Origin: Aequorivita todarodis
Lineage (GTDB): Bacteria; Bacteroidota; Bacteroidia; Flavobacteriales; Flavobacteriaceae
Length of the DNA stretch: 64,000 nt
Direction of reading: 5' to 3'
NCBI RefSeq assembly: GCF_028561335.1
Contig: NZ_JAQQTG010000020.1
Span: forward strand, 124,001-188,000
Of the stretch, positions 43,523-51,003 are shown one piece after another (positions within the stretch are counted from its first letter, which is position 1; every line of letters begins with the position of its first letter). The notes under the pieces are model-generated. The model was given only the letters and a program-made list of their open reading frames with translations. It had not been told where the DNA came from and ran no database searches. The position numbers and the translations under genes were made by a program.

Positions 43523-43606
43523 GAGATTTGAGAGGTGAGATGTGAGACGTGAGACTTGAGACTTGAGACTAGAGACTTGAGATTTGAGACTTGAGATTTG
43601 AGATTT
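43523..43606 (+). repeat. Heptanucleotide array (GAGAYTT)12
   Basis: Twelve 7-bp units (GAGATTT, GAGACTT and variants GAGAGGT, GAGATGT, GAGACGT, GAGACTA). The unit is the reverse complement of the AAATCTC heptads at 35762-35831. It ends at a GC-rich repeat and the IS fragment. Confidence 0.85.
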
Positions 43607-43619
43607 GGCCACGCATTGC

Positions 43620-43812
43620 AAACGCGCAAAGAGCGGGGCGGAAAGCCTGGTTTTGTGTTTTTTGCCAAAAATAGTGCTTCAGAATGTAGCATGGCATTTT
43701 TTAAAAGCACCAAATTTGGCTCATTCTCAAGTCCAATCAAAAAAACAAAGCCGCTTAAAACGGCTTATATTGGTTCAGGTCTAAAAAAATTAAGGGGTTG
43801 TGCAACGGTTAC
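43620..43812 (+). mobile_element. Truncated 3' end of the IS1182-family element
   Basis: About 190 bp that differ from the 3' end of the intact element (48134-48326) by only three substitutions, including the end GGTTGTGCAACGG and the six bases after it (ending GGTTAC). The 5' part is missing; the break point lies at AAACGCGCAAAGAGCGG, directly after a GC-rich dispersed repeat with GCAAACGCGC, so recombination between these similar sequences may have made it. Confidence 0.88.
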
Positions 43813-43816
43813 CATT

Positions 43817-45857
43817 GTTATCTCTCGTTTTTATTCACACGGTTTGTAAGATGTGCTCTATCTCTTCTTTCAAATAGGGAACTTCCACTTTGTAATAATT
43901 TTCAAATTCTGGGTACATTATTACGAGGTACATTTTTCCTACTTTAATACCGTAGTTTTTTTCCAAAATATATCTGTAAAGACTTTGCTGTAAGCTATAG
44001 CGGTTATAGCTGGTGTCGTCAATGTGTTCTAATTGACCTACACCACAATTTCCCCATTTATCAATTTTGATTGGTTCGCCGTCAAATACATTTATTACTT
44101 TTCTAGTTCTTTTCCAATCGTAGATGTCAAAGTCATTTTGATTTTGGACAATCATATCAATTGTACCAGCAACTCCTATTTCCTCGTCAAAAATTCGCCA
44201 TTCAGAACGGTAGGGTTTTAAGTTTGGGTGTTCGCTAACAAAATTTTCAAATTGATAAAATTCCTCAGTCTGATTGAAATTTTGATTTAGAAAGTAATTC
44301 TCAATTTGTTGGTGTAAGAAAGTTCCAAGCTTAGCGGATTTAAGACCTTTCTCTTTCCAAATTCTTACTATTTCTTCCGCCTCCAACCCATAAAGTGCAT
44401 TGTTAGGACTCAAATTGATAGCTTTACCAAAAGCATCAAATTCTGGAAAAAAACGACCGACAATAGTACTTGCAGATGGAAAAGCGACACCGTCAATAGT
44501 ATAAATGTGTTTTTCAGCATAGAATTTTACTCTCTTATCTCTTGGATGTTGATTAAGTTTATTAAAGGCAATAATTCTCTCGTTTTCCTCCTGTCCGAAT
44601 GATGTTGGAACAACGTATTTCTCTTCTTCAATCTCTTGGCTATCAAATTCTCTTTTGAGAGTTTCCTTTTGTTCTTCAAGTATTTTAAACTCGTGGTTTA
44701 AGTATTTCTCTCTGTACTTATTTTTTTCCCACTTTTGGGCTTGTACAATATCCCAAACCTTTTCTTTGTTTAGTTGAGCAGAGGTTTTAAGGTCACTTGG
44801 TGTTTGAAACTCTGTTCTAATTTCTGATATTAGGTTAGAAATGAATTTTAAGCACTCCTTTTCTTTTGTGTGAACTTGATGTTCAGAAAACCTTACTACT
44901 ATCCAACCTCTGTCTTTAAAATAATTATCTCTATTGACGTCATCGCCAATACAATGTGTTGGTTGTCTTGTAATGCCTGCATACGGCTCATCTATTTCTA
45001 TATCAATTCGTATGTTATCATTGTTCTTACCAATCATAGCAATATCAGGTTCAAATGGTCTTGTATTTTTACCTGTATTTAATCTAATATTCCCTGAAAT
45101 CTCAAAATCAGTTGAAAAAAAGTACTCAATTGCTTTTTGAAAAGAAGCCTCCTTAAAGCCTCTTCTTTTTGTTGAACCTAACCTGTGAGAACGAACAACA
45201 CAATTTTTATTAGGAATTTTTAGGATTGGGAAGTTTGTTTCACTTTCAGAGAGATTTAGGCTATAGTTGACACGTTTTATTTCAGAAATTTCCTTTTCAT
45301 TTTCTTTGACAGAATTTGGTAAAATCTCTTCTTTTCGTGGTTTTATAATTTGCTCTGTTCTTATTGGCTTTTCTTTCTGTTCGGTCGTTGGTTCTGTTTT
45401 ATATTCTATGGAAGGCTCGGCTACTTTTGTGTTCGTTTCTTCTTTTTCAAATGATTTATAATTGGAAGGTTTAGGTTTAAAATCATCGTGATTTGATGAA
45501 TTCGCTATAGTAACTTTGGTATTTTCATTCTTCTTCGTCAAAGTAACTTCATCCTGTTCAGTTTTTAAATAGCCTATGATGAAGTACTTAAAACAAAGAA
45601 TAATTAGTATCGATAGATAAATTCCAGCACTAACTTCCCTGATTATTAAATAATCATCTGGAATAAGTTTAATTAAAAATATAGGTAGAACTGGTATCAT
45701 TAAGAGAAGTGCTCCACCTAAAAGAAACCCTATTAGAACAATGAAAAAGTTTTTTTCTTTTGTAAATTCTATGAAAAAAATAATTGTTGCTAAAGCAAAA
45801 TAGAACCAATATAAAAATTCAACCATATTTCGGATGTTGCTTTAAATGAGAGATAAC
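43817..45857 (-). mobile_element. Cassette-like module 1 (dual-nuclease gene)
   Basis: Bounded by GTTATCTCTC (43817-43826) and its exact complement GAGAGATAAC (45848-45857), matching 13 of 14 if extended. It contains one minus-strand gene. Beyond each end lies an attC-like palindrome (B on the right) or its remnant (A on the left, truncated by the IS fragment). The complementary ends correspond to the R' and R'' core pairs of integron cassettes. Confidence 0.6.
43835..45826 (-). CDS. Membrane-anchored protein with two PD-(D/E)xK nuclease domains
   Basis: 663 residues. Three spans (about 3-22, 28-52, 66-86), a charged linker (about 95-195), then a Vsr/DUF559-like nuclease (about 210-340: FEPDIAMIGKN, RIDIEIDEPYAG, GWIVVRFSEHQ), a coiled linker, and a RecB/Cas4-like nuclease (about 435-660: GTFLHQQIENYF, VAGTIDMIVQN, DIYDWKRTRK, YSLQQSLYRY), giving GxxxH, GTxD, DWK and QxxxY motifs. 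This looks like a defence or DNA-processing effector kept at the membrane. It fills module 1 and is co-oriented with the neighbouring modules. Confidence 0.82.
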   Translation of the reverse strand: MVEFLYWFYFALATIIFFIEFTKEKNFFIVLIGFLLGGALLLMIPVLPIFLIKLIPDDYLIIREVSAGIYLSILIILCFKYFIIGYLKTEQDEVTLTKKNENTKVTIANSSNHDDFKPKPSNYKSFEKEETNTKVAEPSIEYKTEPTTEQKEKPIRTEQIIKPRKEEILPNSVKENEKEISEIKRVNYSLNLSESETNFPILKIPNKNCVVRSHRLGSTKRRGFKEASFQKAIEYFFSTDFEISGNIRLNTGKNTRPFEPDIAMIGKNNDNIRIDIEIDEPYAGITRQPTHCIGDDVNRDNYFKDRGWIVVRFSEHQVHTKEKECLKFISNLISEIRTEFQTPSDLKTSAQLNKEKVWDIVQAQKWEKNKYREKYLNHEFKILEEQKETLKREFDSQEIEEEKYVVPTSFGQEENERIIAFNKLNQHPRDKRVKFYAEKHIYTIDGVAFPSASTIVGRFFPEFDAFGKAINLSPNNALYGLEAEEIVRIWKEKGLKSAKLGTFLHQQIENYFLNQNFNQTEEFYQFENFVSEHPNLKPYRSEWRIFDEEIGVAGTIDMIVQNQNDFDIYDWKRTRKVINVFDGEPIKIDKWGNCGVGQLEHIDDTSYNRYSLQQSLYRYILEKNYGIKVGKMYLVIMYPEFENYYKVEVPYLKEEIEHILQTV

Positions 45858-45976
45858 GGTTTGCATATGGCTTGTAGCGGTTTCGGAGCACTTTTCTGTC
45901 CACCGAAATTAAAGCTGGCTACCGAGCGAAAACCCTGCTGGCAGCTGTTCACCCGCCATAAGCTATATGCGTTGTT
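45855..45976. repeat. attC-like palindromic site B
   Basis: Between module 1 (...GATAAC) and module 2 (GTTGGC...). About 122 bp running from AAC to GTT. Left arm AACGGTTTGCATATGGC; complement of the right arm AACAACGCATATAGCTTATGGC: the arms pair with extra unpaired bases. The middle holds GTAGCGGTTTCGGAGC and TGTCCACCG, shared with site E. Confidence 0.65.
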
Positions 45977-46506
45977 GGCATTTCGTTGTTTTTTTATTTC
46001 AATAGTTGTTCTTCTCTCATTATTTCAATAGCCTTTTCTGTTTCATTCTGTCCGTCAGTCAATGAGCCTGGAAGCATAATCAGTCGTTTTTTGATTTTTC
46101 CGTTCTCATCTTCGAACAGCACTTCAAATCTCGAACGAGTCAGTCCTTTAACAGCTTTTTTAAGTTTTACATCTTTAATTTTTTCTCGGTCAATAATTGG
46201 TGTCGCTGAATTATTTAGACTACTTACAATTCCGTAAATCAGATATAGTCCAATTAGTCCAAACAATATTGGCTGTAACGTCTGTCCGTTTTTATATGCT
46301 TCATAACCAAAATAGAGCAGTCCAACTGTTATTGCTCCGTATATTAGAAGGATTCTTGCAACGTTGTTACCAACAGTCACTTTAGCCACATTTCCAACAA
46401 CCCCGTCTCTTGTCAAGACAATTTTGTCAGGAAGGATATGGCAAAATCCCGTTTTTGTCTTAAATGTCTTTTCTGATTCCATTTCGTTTTTTCAATAAAT
46501 GCCAAC
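45974..46506 (-). mobile_element. Cassette-like module 2 (162-aa gene)
   Basis: Bounded by GTTGGCATTT (45974-45983) and its exact complement AAATGCCAAC (46497-46506). It contains one minus-strand gene and adjoins sites B and C. Confidence 0.6.
45994..46482 (-). CDS. Two-span membrane protein of module 2, unknown
   Basis: 162 residues. A soluble N-terminal part (about 1-40, with DKIVLTRDGVVGN), two hydrophobic spans (about 43-62 and 70-87), then a soluble C-terminal part (EVLFEDENGKIKKRLIMLPGS) resembling a PH-like beta-strand pattern. No known family recognised. It is the sole cargo of a cassette-like module. Confidence 0.75.
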   Translation of the reverse strand: MESEKTFKTKTGFCHILPDKIVLTRDGVVGNVAKVTVGNNVARILLIYGAITVGLLYFGYEAYKNGQTLQPILFGLIGLYLIYGIVSSLNNSATPIIDREKIKDVKLKKAVKGLTRSRFEVLFEDENGKIKKRLIMLPGSLTDGQNETEKAIEIMREEQLLK

Positions 46507-46633
46507 GGTCGGGCTATGAGTAGTTGCGTGGTTTAGCGGTTAACTTTGCAAGTATACACCAAACTGAAAATCCGCGAGGATTTTCAGAAGTAGGCAAGAA
46601 CAAGCAATTACTTATAGCCATTGTGCCCGTTGC
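46503..46633. repeat. attC-like palindromic site C, interrupted by the IS
   Basis: Left arm CAACGG-TCG-GGCTATGAGTAGTTGC; the complement of the right side is CAACGGGCACAATGGCTATAAGTAATTGC: same arm with a 4-base bulge. An inner perfect hairpin CTGAAAATCC-GCGA-GGATTTTCAG lies at 46564-46587. The right end runs directly into the IS end (CCGTTGCACAACC). The natural end of the site is probably split, with the remainder at 48323-48333 (site D). Confidence 0.65.
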
Positions 46634-48322
46634 ACAACCACCTCTTCAAATATAGCAAAAGGCTTGTATAAAATTGAGAAGTTTATTAATTTCATGCCTA
46701 TGCAAGGCAAGAAAAACTATCAGGAAAAACTCTTCACAAGCTTTAAGCTAAGCGACAGGGTTTCAAAAGAAAATTTTTACCGACGGCTAAAAGAAGTTCT
46801 ATACCTGGACTTTCTTTACCCGCTCACCAATAAGTTCTATGGACAAAGCGGGCAAAAAAGCATAGACCCCGTGGTCTTTTTTAAGATATGCCTGGTGGGC
46901 TATCTGGAAAACATAACCACAGACCGTGGCCTAATGGACCACTGCAGTATGCGCATGGACATCCTTTATTTTCTGGACTATGATATTGACGAGCCTTTAC
47001 CTTGGCACAGCACCATCAGCCGCACACGGCAACTTTTCCCGGAAGATATTTTTGAAGAAGTCTTTACCCGTGTTCTGAAATTGTGCATAGAAGCCGGTCT
47101 GGTAAGCGGCCATACCCAGGCCATCGATTCAGCTCCTGTAAAGGCCAATGCCTCGATGGACAGTCTTGAGATCAAAGTGCCGGCAGATGAACTTGAAGAA
47201 CACCTTTCCAAGGTGCGCGTACAGAGCAGCAGGGACAGAAAGGCCAAAGAGAACAAAGCGCCTAAAGAACAACAAGAAATAACGGCCAGTAAAAAAGAAT
47301 TACAGGAGATCAAGAGCCGCAACAAAAGATGGAGCGAAGACCAGGATATGCGCCCGGGAGCCAAGAACAAGGGCAGCCGTTACACCAGCAACAAGACCCA
47401 TTACAGTCCTACCGATCCCGATTCCAGGATAAGTGTCAAGCCCGGGAAGGCAAGAAAGCTCAACTACCTGTGCAACATAAGCGTAGATACCGGGGGCCAC
47501 GTGATTACCGATGTGCAGGCTTACCACGCCGACAAGAAAGACAACCAGTATTTGCAGGACACCGTGGCAAGACTTAACAGGCGGTTGAGAAAGGAGGGAA
47601 TGATTTGGGAGCACCTCTTGGCAGACACCGGCTACAGCAGTGGGGAGAACTATGCCTATCTGGAAGCCAGGGGCATTAAAAGCTACATTCCGCCCCACGG
47701 AACTTACAAAGGCGGCCCCGAAGACTTTAAATATATAAAAGAAGGCAACTACTGGCTGTGCCCACAGGGAAAGAAAGTAACCTTCCGCAAGCAGAAACTT
47801 GAAAAAGGCACATTAAAGGATAATTATTTTACAAAACGAAGTGATTGCAAGGGATGTCCCATCAAAGAAAGCTGTATAGGCAAGAGCCACGAGAAGCGGA
47901 TCAATATCACTGCTTACCGGGAAGAATATGAACGCAACATAGCGAGAATAAAAAGCCCCACTGGTCGGTATCTAAAAAGCAAACGGCAAAGCACCGTGGA
48001 GCCTGTCTTTGGAACCCTCAAGGAGTTTATGGGGCTTCGCAAGGTCAATACCATTGGCATTAAACAGGCCAACAAATGCATGCACCTCTCGGCAATGGCC
48101 TACAACCTCAAGAAATACCTCAAGTTTATCCAAAAACGCGCAAAGAGCGGGGCGGAAAGCCTGGTTTTGTGTTTTTTGCCAAAAATAGTGCTCCAGAATG
48201 TAGCAAGGCATTTTTTAAAGGCACCAAATTTGGCTCATTCTCAAGTCCAATCAAAAAAACAAAGCCGCTTAAAACGGCTTATATTGGTTCAGGTCTAAAA
48301 AAATTAAGGGGTTGTGCAACGG
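46627..48322 (+). mobile_element. IS1182-family insertion sequence
   Basis: 13-bp inverted ends CCGTTGCACAACC (46627-46639) and GGTTGTGCAACGG (48310-48322) enclose one transposase gene. No clear target-site duplication is visible. Total length about 1.7 kb, right for the family. It sits exactly in an attC-like site between modules 2 and 3, and its tail fragment (43620-43812) lies next to another such site. Confidence 0.88.
46664..48298 (+). CDS. IS1182-family transposase (DDE)
   Basis: 544 residues, complete. N-terminal DUF772-type domain (VFFKICLVGYLENITTDRGLM), then DDE core: first Asp in QAIDSAPVKAN (about 155), second in HLLADTGYSSGE (about 320), Glu in RQSTVEPVFG (about 445). A basic insertion (about 185-235) and a zinc-like CKGCPIKESC pair lie before the Glu. 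The C-terminal about 30 residues are encoded by the IS end, including a hairpin (AAGCCGCTTAAAACGGCTT), so the natural protein may be effectively shorter. Confidence 0.95.
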   Translation: MYKIEKFINFMPMQGKKNYQEKLFTSFKLSDRVSKENFYRRLKEVLYLDFLYPLTNKFYGQSGQKSIDPVVFFKICLVGYLENITTDRGLMDHCSMRMDILYFLDYDIDEPLPWHSTISRTRQLFPEDIFEEVFTRVLKLCIEAGLVSGHTQAIDSAPVKANASMDSLEIKVPADELEEHLSKVRVQSSRDRKAKENKAPKEQQEITASKKELQEIKSRNKRWSEDQDMRPGAKNKGSRYTSNKTHYSPTDPDSRISVKPGKARKLNYLCNISVDTGGHVITDVQAYHADKKDNQYLQDTVARLNRRLRKEGMIWEHLLADTGYSSGENYAYLEARGIKSYIPPHGTYKGGPEDFKYIKEGNYWLCPQGKKVTFRKQKLEKGTLKDNYFTKRSDCKGCPIKESCIGKSHEKRINITAYREEYERNIARIKSPTGRYLKSKRQSTVEPVFGTLKEFMGLRKVNTIGIKQANKCMHLSAMAYNLKKYLKFIQKRAKSGAESLVLCFLPKIVLQNVARHFLKAPNLAHSQVQSKKQSRLKRLILVQV

Positions 48323-48333
48323 TTACGCATGTT
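48323..48333. repeat. Remnant of attC-like site (D)
   Basis: Only the right edge remains: TTACGCATGTT, followed by AGCTGC of module 3. The rest is presumably site C on the other side of the IS. Confidence 0.5.
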
Positions 48334-48342
48334 AGCTGCATT

Positions 48343-48939
48343 TTATTTTACAAGATTATAAATACAATCTCCAAGTTTTTCAATAAATTCTATAGAGACT
48401 TCGACATCATAATCAGTTATATTCCTTTTAGTTTTATAAATCGGCTCAATATCTGCCTCATGTGCAATCATATTTCTACGATCAATTATCAAATTCAATT
48501 GATTTTTAATATTCGTTTCAGAATCACCAAGAACTATTGCAATTTGTTGCCATAATTGTACAGGATGGAATAGTGAAATGGCTTCTTTAATTTTATTTGG
48601 TCTTTGAAATGTTTGCCATCCAAGTTTTTCTCTTAATTCCGTTTCAAATGAGATTAGTGGAGGCGAATGTGAAATCCCGTGAAAAAAAGCCAGTGAGATT
48701 TGTTGCTTATCATATCGTGGTGTAGTAGGACGAATTCCATTGAATATTTCCTTCATACCAACAATCGTAAGTTCATGTATTAGGTGATCAAGAGCACTAA
48801 CTGTTAAAACAATACACGATCGTAGCACATTTGATGTGTCTATGATTGAAGGATTTGGAAGATGCAAGCTTTTTGTTATCAGATGAGTTTTCTTAATCTC
48901 TTCAATATTCGTTTGAAACTGATTAAAAACGTTATTCAT
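48343..48939 (-). CDS. HEPN-domain protein (RiboL-PSP-HEPN-like)
   Basis: 198 residues, all helical. HEPN RNase motif RNMIAHEAD (R-N-x3-H) at about 154-162; an N-terminal VLTVSALDHLIHEL helix also fits the family. HEPN proteins of this type are RNA-cleaving toxins or defence effectors, often paired with a nucleotide-binding partner. Its start overlaps the ParA stop by one base, so the two form a coupled pair, probably sensor/regulator and RNase. Confidence 0.75.
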   Translation of the reverse strand: MNNVFNQFQTNIEEIKKTHLITKSLHLPNPSIIDTSNVLRSCIVLTVSALDHLIHELTIVGMKEIFNGIRPTTPRYDKQQISLAFFHGISHSPPLISFETELREKLGWQTFQRPNKIKEAISLFHPVQLWQQIAIVLGDSETNIKNQLNLIIDRRNMIAHEADIEPIYKTKRNITDYDVEVSIEFIEKLGDCIYNLVK

Positions 48940-49958
48940 TAATTGGTCATGTTTTCAACGTTTACAGCTAATTCTGAGAAAATGTTTAGAAACCTTTCAC
49001 GTATTTGTTGATATTGCTCTAAAACTGTTCCTGTACCTAATTGAGCATCAGTTAATTCGTACACAGGAAGTCTTCCTCTTTGGGAGCGTGGAATTAGTCC
49101 TGAGAAATTTGGTATTTCAGCTAGACAATAACCTTTTGCAACTTGACCATTTATATATTTTGCTGGGTCTAATAGCATACCTTCAGCATTAATCGTTGGA
49201 ACCAAAGTATTTGTTACTGTATTAGAAACCTCATCAATCCACTTCTTAAAAGCGCTTGATGGTTCACCATTTCGAATTGTGAAATTCTGTACTATTGTTC
49301 CTAAGAATTTAGTTGTTTTATCAGGGAAGGGATAAGAACTATCTTTAAATGTGATTCTTGCCATTTTTGCCCATTGTTCCCATTTAGGCAACACATTCGT
49401 CAAAGATTTAATGGCCATTACTGAAAAATAATCTGGCGATGTCGGAACAAGAAAATAATCAGATAAACAGAATAAATTTTGATTAATTGAGCTTAAACTG
49501 GGGTTCATATCTATAAGAATATAATCTGCTGAATATTTTTGTGCCAATAGATCCAAAAAACTATTAAGAGCACCAGGTAAGTTTTTTAGCGTTGGGATTG
49601 TATTAGACAGTTGATGCGCGATACTAAGTGGCACCTCATATTCGGATAATCCGATATGCCCAGGCACAAGAAGTAAATTATTGTTTTCCGGAATCTGATA
49701 GCAGTCAATTGCAGATAACGGTACAGGTGTAGCATCAAAGGCGGGAGCAATACCTGATTTTATATTTTCATTAGGATGATCGACATAAAAGTCGTCAAAA
49801 TCATCTCCTAGTATTAAGCCAGTCAAATTGCACTGGGGATCAGCATCCACAAGAATCACTTTTTTTCCTTCTCTTGCTAATTTCCATCCTAAATTATAGG
49901 TCGTAGTCGTCTTGCTTACACCTCCTTTATGATTAAAGAGGCAGATTTTCTTTGTCAT
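48939..49958 (-). CDS. ParA-like P-loop ATPase (HEPN partner)
   Basis: 339 residues. Deviant Walker A KGGVSKTTT (about 10-18, FNHKGGVSKT) and DADPQCNLTGL, plus ILIDMNPSLSS as Walker B, as in ParA/Soj/MinD ATPases. No ParB partner or centromere-like repeats are seen nearby. The C-terminal part (about 240-339) is non-ParA and may contact the HEPN protein. Upstream gene of the HEPN in module 3. A plasmid-partition origin is possible, but the pairing with HEPN suggests defence. Confidence 0.85.
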   Translation of the reverse strand: MTKKICLFNHKGGVSKTTTTYNLGWKLAREGKKVILVDADPQCNLTGLILGDDFDDFYVDHPNENIKSGIAPAFDATPVPLSAIDCYQIPENNNLLLVPGHIGLSEYEVPLSIAHQLSNTIPTLKNLPGALNSFLDLLAQKYSADYILIDMNPSLSSINQNLFCLSDYFLVPTSPDYFSVMAIKSLTNVLPKWEQWAKMARITFKDSSYPFPDKTTKFLGTIVQNFTIRNGEPSSAFKKWIDEVSNTVTNTLVPTINAEGMLLDPAKYINGQVAKGYCLAEIPNFSGLIPRSQRGRLPVYELTDAQLGTGTVLEQYQQIRERFLNIFSELAVNVENMTN

Positions 49959-49993
49959 ATCTTTTTCTATTTATGTTATTCACTATTGCAGCT

Positions 49994-50119
49994 AACGGTA
50001 AATTGTATGTTGTCGTAGCGGATTTCGAAGAGCGTCATCGTCCACCGGACGAATGACGGTCGAGAAAGGAGCAAAGACAACGCATACCACCGAGACCGCT
50101 ATGCAATATACAAAATGTT
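49994..50119. repeat. attC-like palindromic site E
   Basis: Between GCAGCTAAC (module 3) and GTTAGCTGC (module 4). Left arm AACGGTAAATTGTATGTTG; complement of the right arm AACATTTTGTATATTGC; the continuing GTAGCGG/ATAGCGG also pair. Inner hairpin CGTCATCGTCC-ACC-GGACGAATGACG. It shares GTAGCGGATTTCG and GTCCACCG with site B, showing a common origin. Confidence 0.7.
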
Positions 50120-50929
50120 AGCTGCTGGTGTTTTATTTTACTTTTATCTTAATGTCATACTTTTTTATAAAATCACTTACAACATCTGCAATTTTTTCCA
50201 ATAACTCATTCGATGCTCCATTTGTCAATTGTCTAGTATGAATTACCAATTTAGGAAATACATTATTTTTTGTCTCGATGGAATAATGAATCCACAATTT
50301 ATCTGTCTTTGCACAAATAATTTGCTCTGAATATTCGACATCAAACAGCTTACAAACTTCTCCTCGGTACGTTTCAATATATTTATTGTCTGTGGCAAAA
50401 ATTAAAATTATTGGGAATTTGAATATAAACGGGCTCTTCCAAAAAATATCCTTACGTAATTCTAAAGCTGTTTTAAATCCTTTTTGTTTTTTTGCATCAC
50501 TCGTCTTTGGAGCTGGTAAAGTGCTCAACTCAGTCGTAAAAACGTTTTCGACAAAACTAATTTCATAAAAGTCTTTTTTCGAAATCGTGTCACATATATT
50601 CAGTTTGTCTAAAATGAGATTGTATAATCTTTGATACTTTTGCCAAGTATGGTTCCTATTTCTTAACTTTTCCTCCTCTGGGATAAAACGATTCGAGTAA
50701 TCTATTTTATTCTCTTTCCATAGTTGACTGCTTCCGTGAATTAATTCTGAATCAATCGGCATTCCTGCTTCTTTTCCAACAAATAATATTTTTGCATTTG
50801 GATTTCCCAATCCGACATATTGTTTGTCAATTATACACTTGTCAACTAGTTCATTAAAGTCTTTATTGTAACTCATTTTAGTCTTAGTTTATTGGTGAAG
50901 TACGCTCGTTAGTTTCACTTGCAGCTAAC
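50117..50929 (-). mobile_element. Cassette-like module 4 (UDG-like gene)
   Basis: Bounded by GTTAGCTGC (50117-50125) and its exact complement GCAGCTAAC (50921-50929), extending to 12/14. The right side is not a full attC-like site but a GC-rich hairpin region starting with a run of C. Confidence 0.55.
50133..50876 (-). CDS. Uracil-DNA-glycosylase-like protein
   Basis: 247 residues. YVGLGNPNAKILFVGKEAGMP near the N-terminus and PKLVIHTRQLTNGAS near the C-terminus have the spacing of motifs A and B in UDG-superfamily proteins; FVENVFTTELSTLPAP lies between. The catalytic motif-A Asp is not evident, so it may bind rather than cleave. Similar small UDG-like proteins occur as cassette cargo and in phage-defence loci; the identification is tentative. 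Confidence 0.55.
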   Translation of the reverse strand: MSYNKDFNELVDKCIIDKQYVGLGNPNAKILFVGKEAGMPIDSELIHGSSQLWKENKIDYSNRFIPEEEKLRNRNHTWQKYQRLYNLILDKLNICDTISKKDFYEISFVENVFTTELSTLPAPKTSDAKKQKGFKTALELRKDIFWKSPFIFKFPIILIFATDNKYIETYRGEVCKLFDVEYSEQIICAKTDKLWIHYSIETKNNVFPKLVIHTRQLTNGASNELLEKIADVVSDFIKKYDIKIKVK

Positions 50930-50930
50930 C

Positions 50931-50962
50931 CCCCCGCTAGTGCGCGATTGTATCGCGTTCCC
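50931..50962 (-). repeat. GC-rich dispersed repeat (copy on minus strand)
   Basis: Reverse complement reads GGGAACGCGATACAATCGCG, then CACTAGCGGGG. Similar to 43077, 43222, 43609 and 58818. It borders module 4 and the restriction system; the following GGGCG-TCT-CGCCC (about 50977-50990) forms another hairpin. Confidence 0.65.
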
Positions 50963-51003
50963 TCCCCCCTGGCGCGGGCGTCTCGCCCGTGTCTTACACA
51001 CTT

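Larger units (their letters stand above)
42974..43834. other. Gene-poor stretch of repeats and an IS fragment
   Basis: About 860 bp without a credible gene. It holds two copies of a GC-rich repeat (43077-43107, 43222-43250), an 11-bp tandem repeat CTTTGCTATGG x3 (43384-43416), a heptad array (43523-43606), a third GC-rich repeat copy and the IS tail fragment (43620 on). It looks like an insertion-tolerant zone bordering the cassette-like array. Confidence 0.7.
48331..49996 (-). mobile_element. Cassette-like module 3 (HEPN + ParA genes)
   Basis: Bounded by GTTAGCTGCA (48331-48340) and its exact complement TGCAGCTAAC (49987-49996). It holds two coupled minus-strand genes. Right neighbour: site E. 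Confidence 0.6.

Noticed and set aside
42298-43606. CRISPR array
   Set aside because: The repeats are contiguous heptads with no spacers, and no cas genes are present.
43598-43849. Possible short gene over the IS fragment
   Set aside because: It is a shifted frame of the transposase tail; the same frame recurs inside the intact element.
46978-47698. Long antisense frames inside the transposase gene
   Set aside because: They are shadows of the high-GC transposase coding strand, with no start signal and no plausible protein composition.
46664-48298. Classical integron integrase
   Set aside because: The only recombinase-like gene in the region is a DDE transposase of the IS1182 family; no tyrosine recombinase motifs were found in the window.
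48939-49958. Plasmid partition locus
   Set aside because: ParA-like gene only; no ParB, no centromere-like repeats and no replication initiator nearby.
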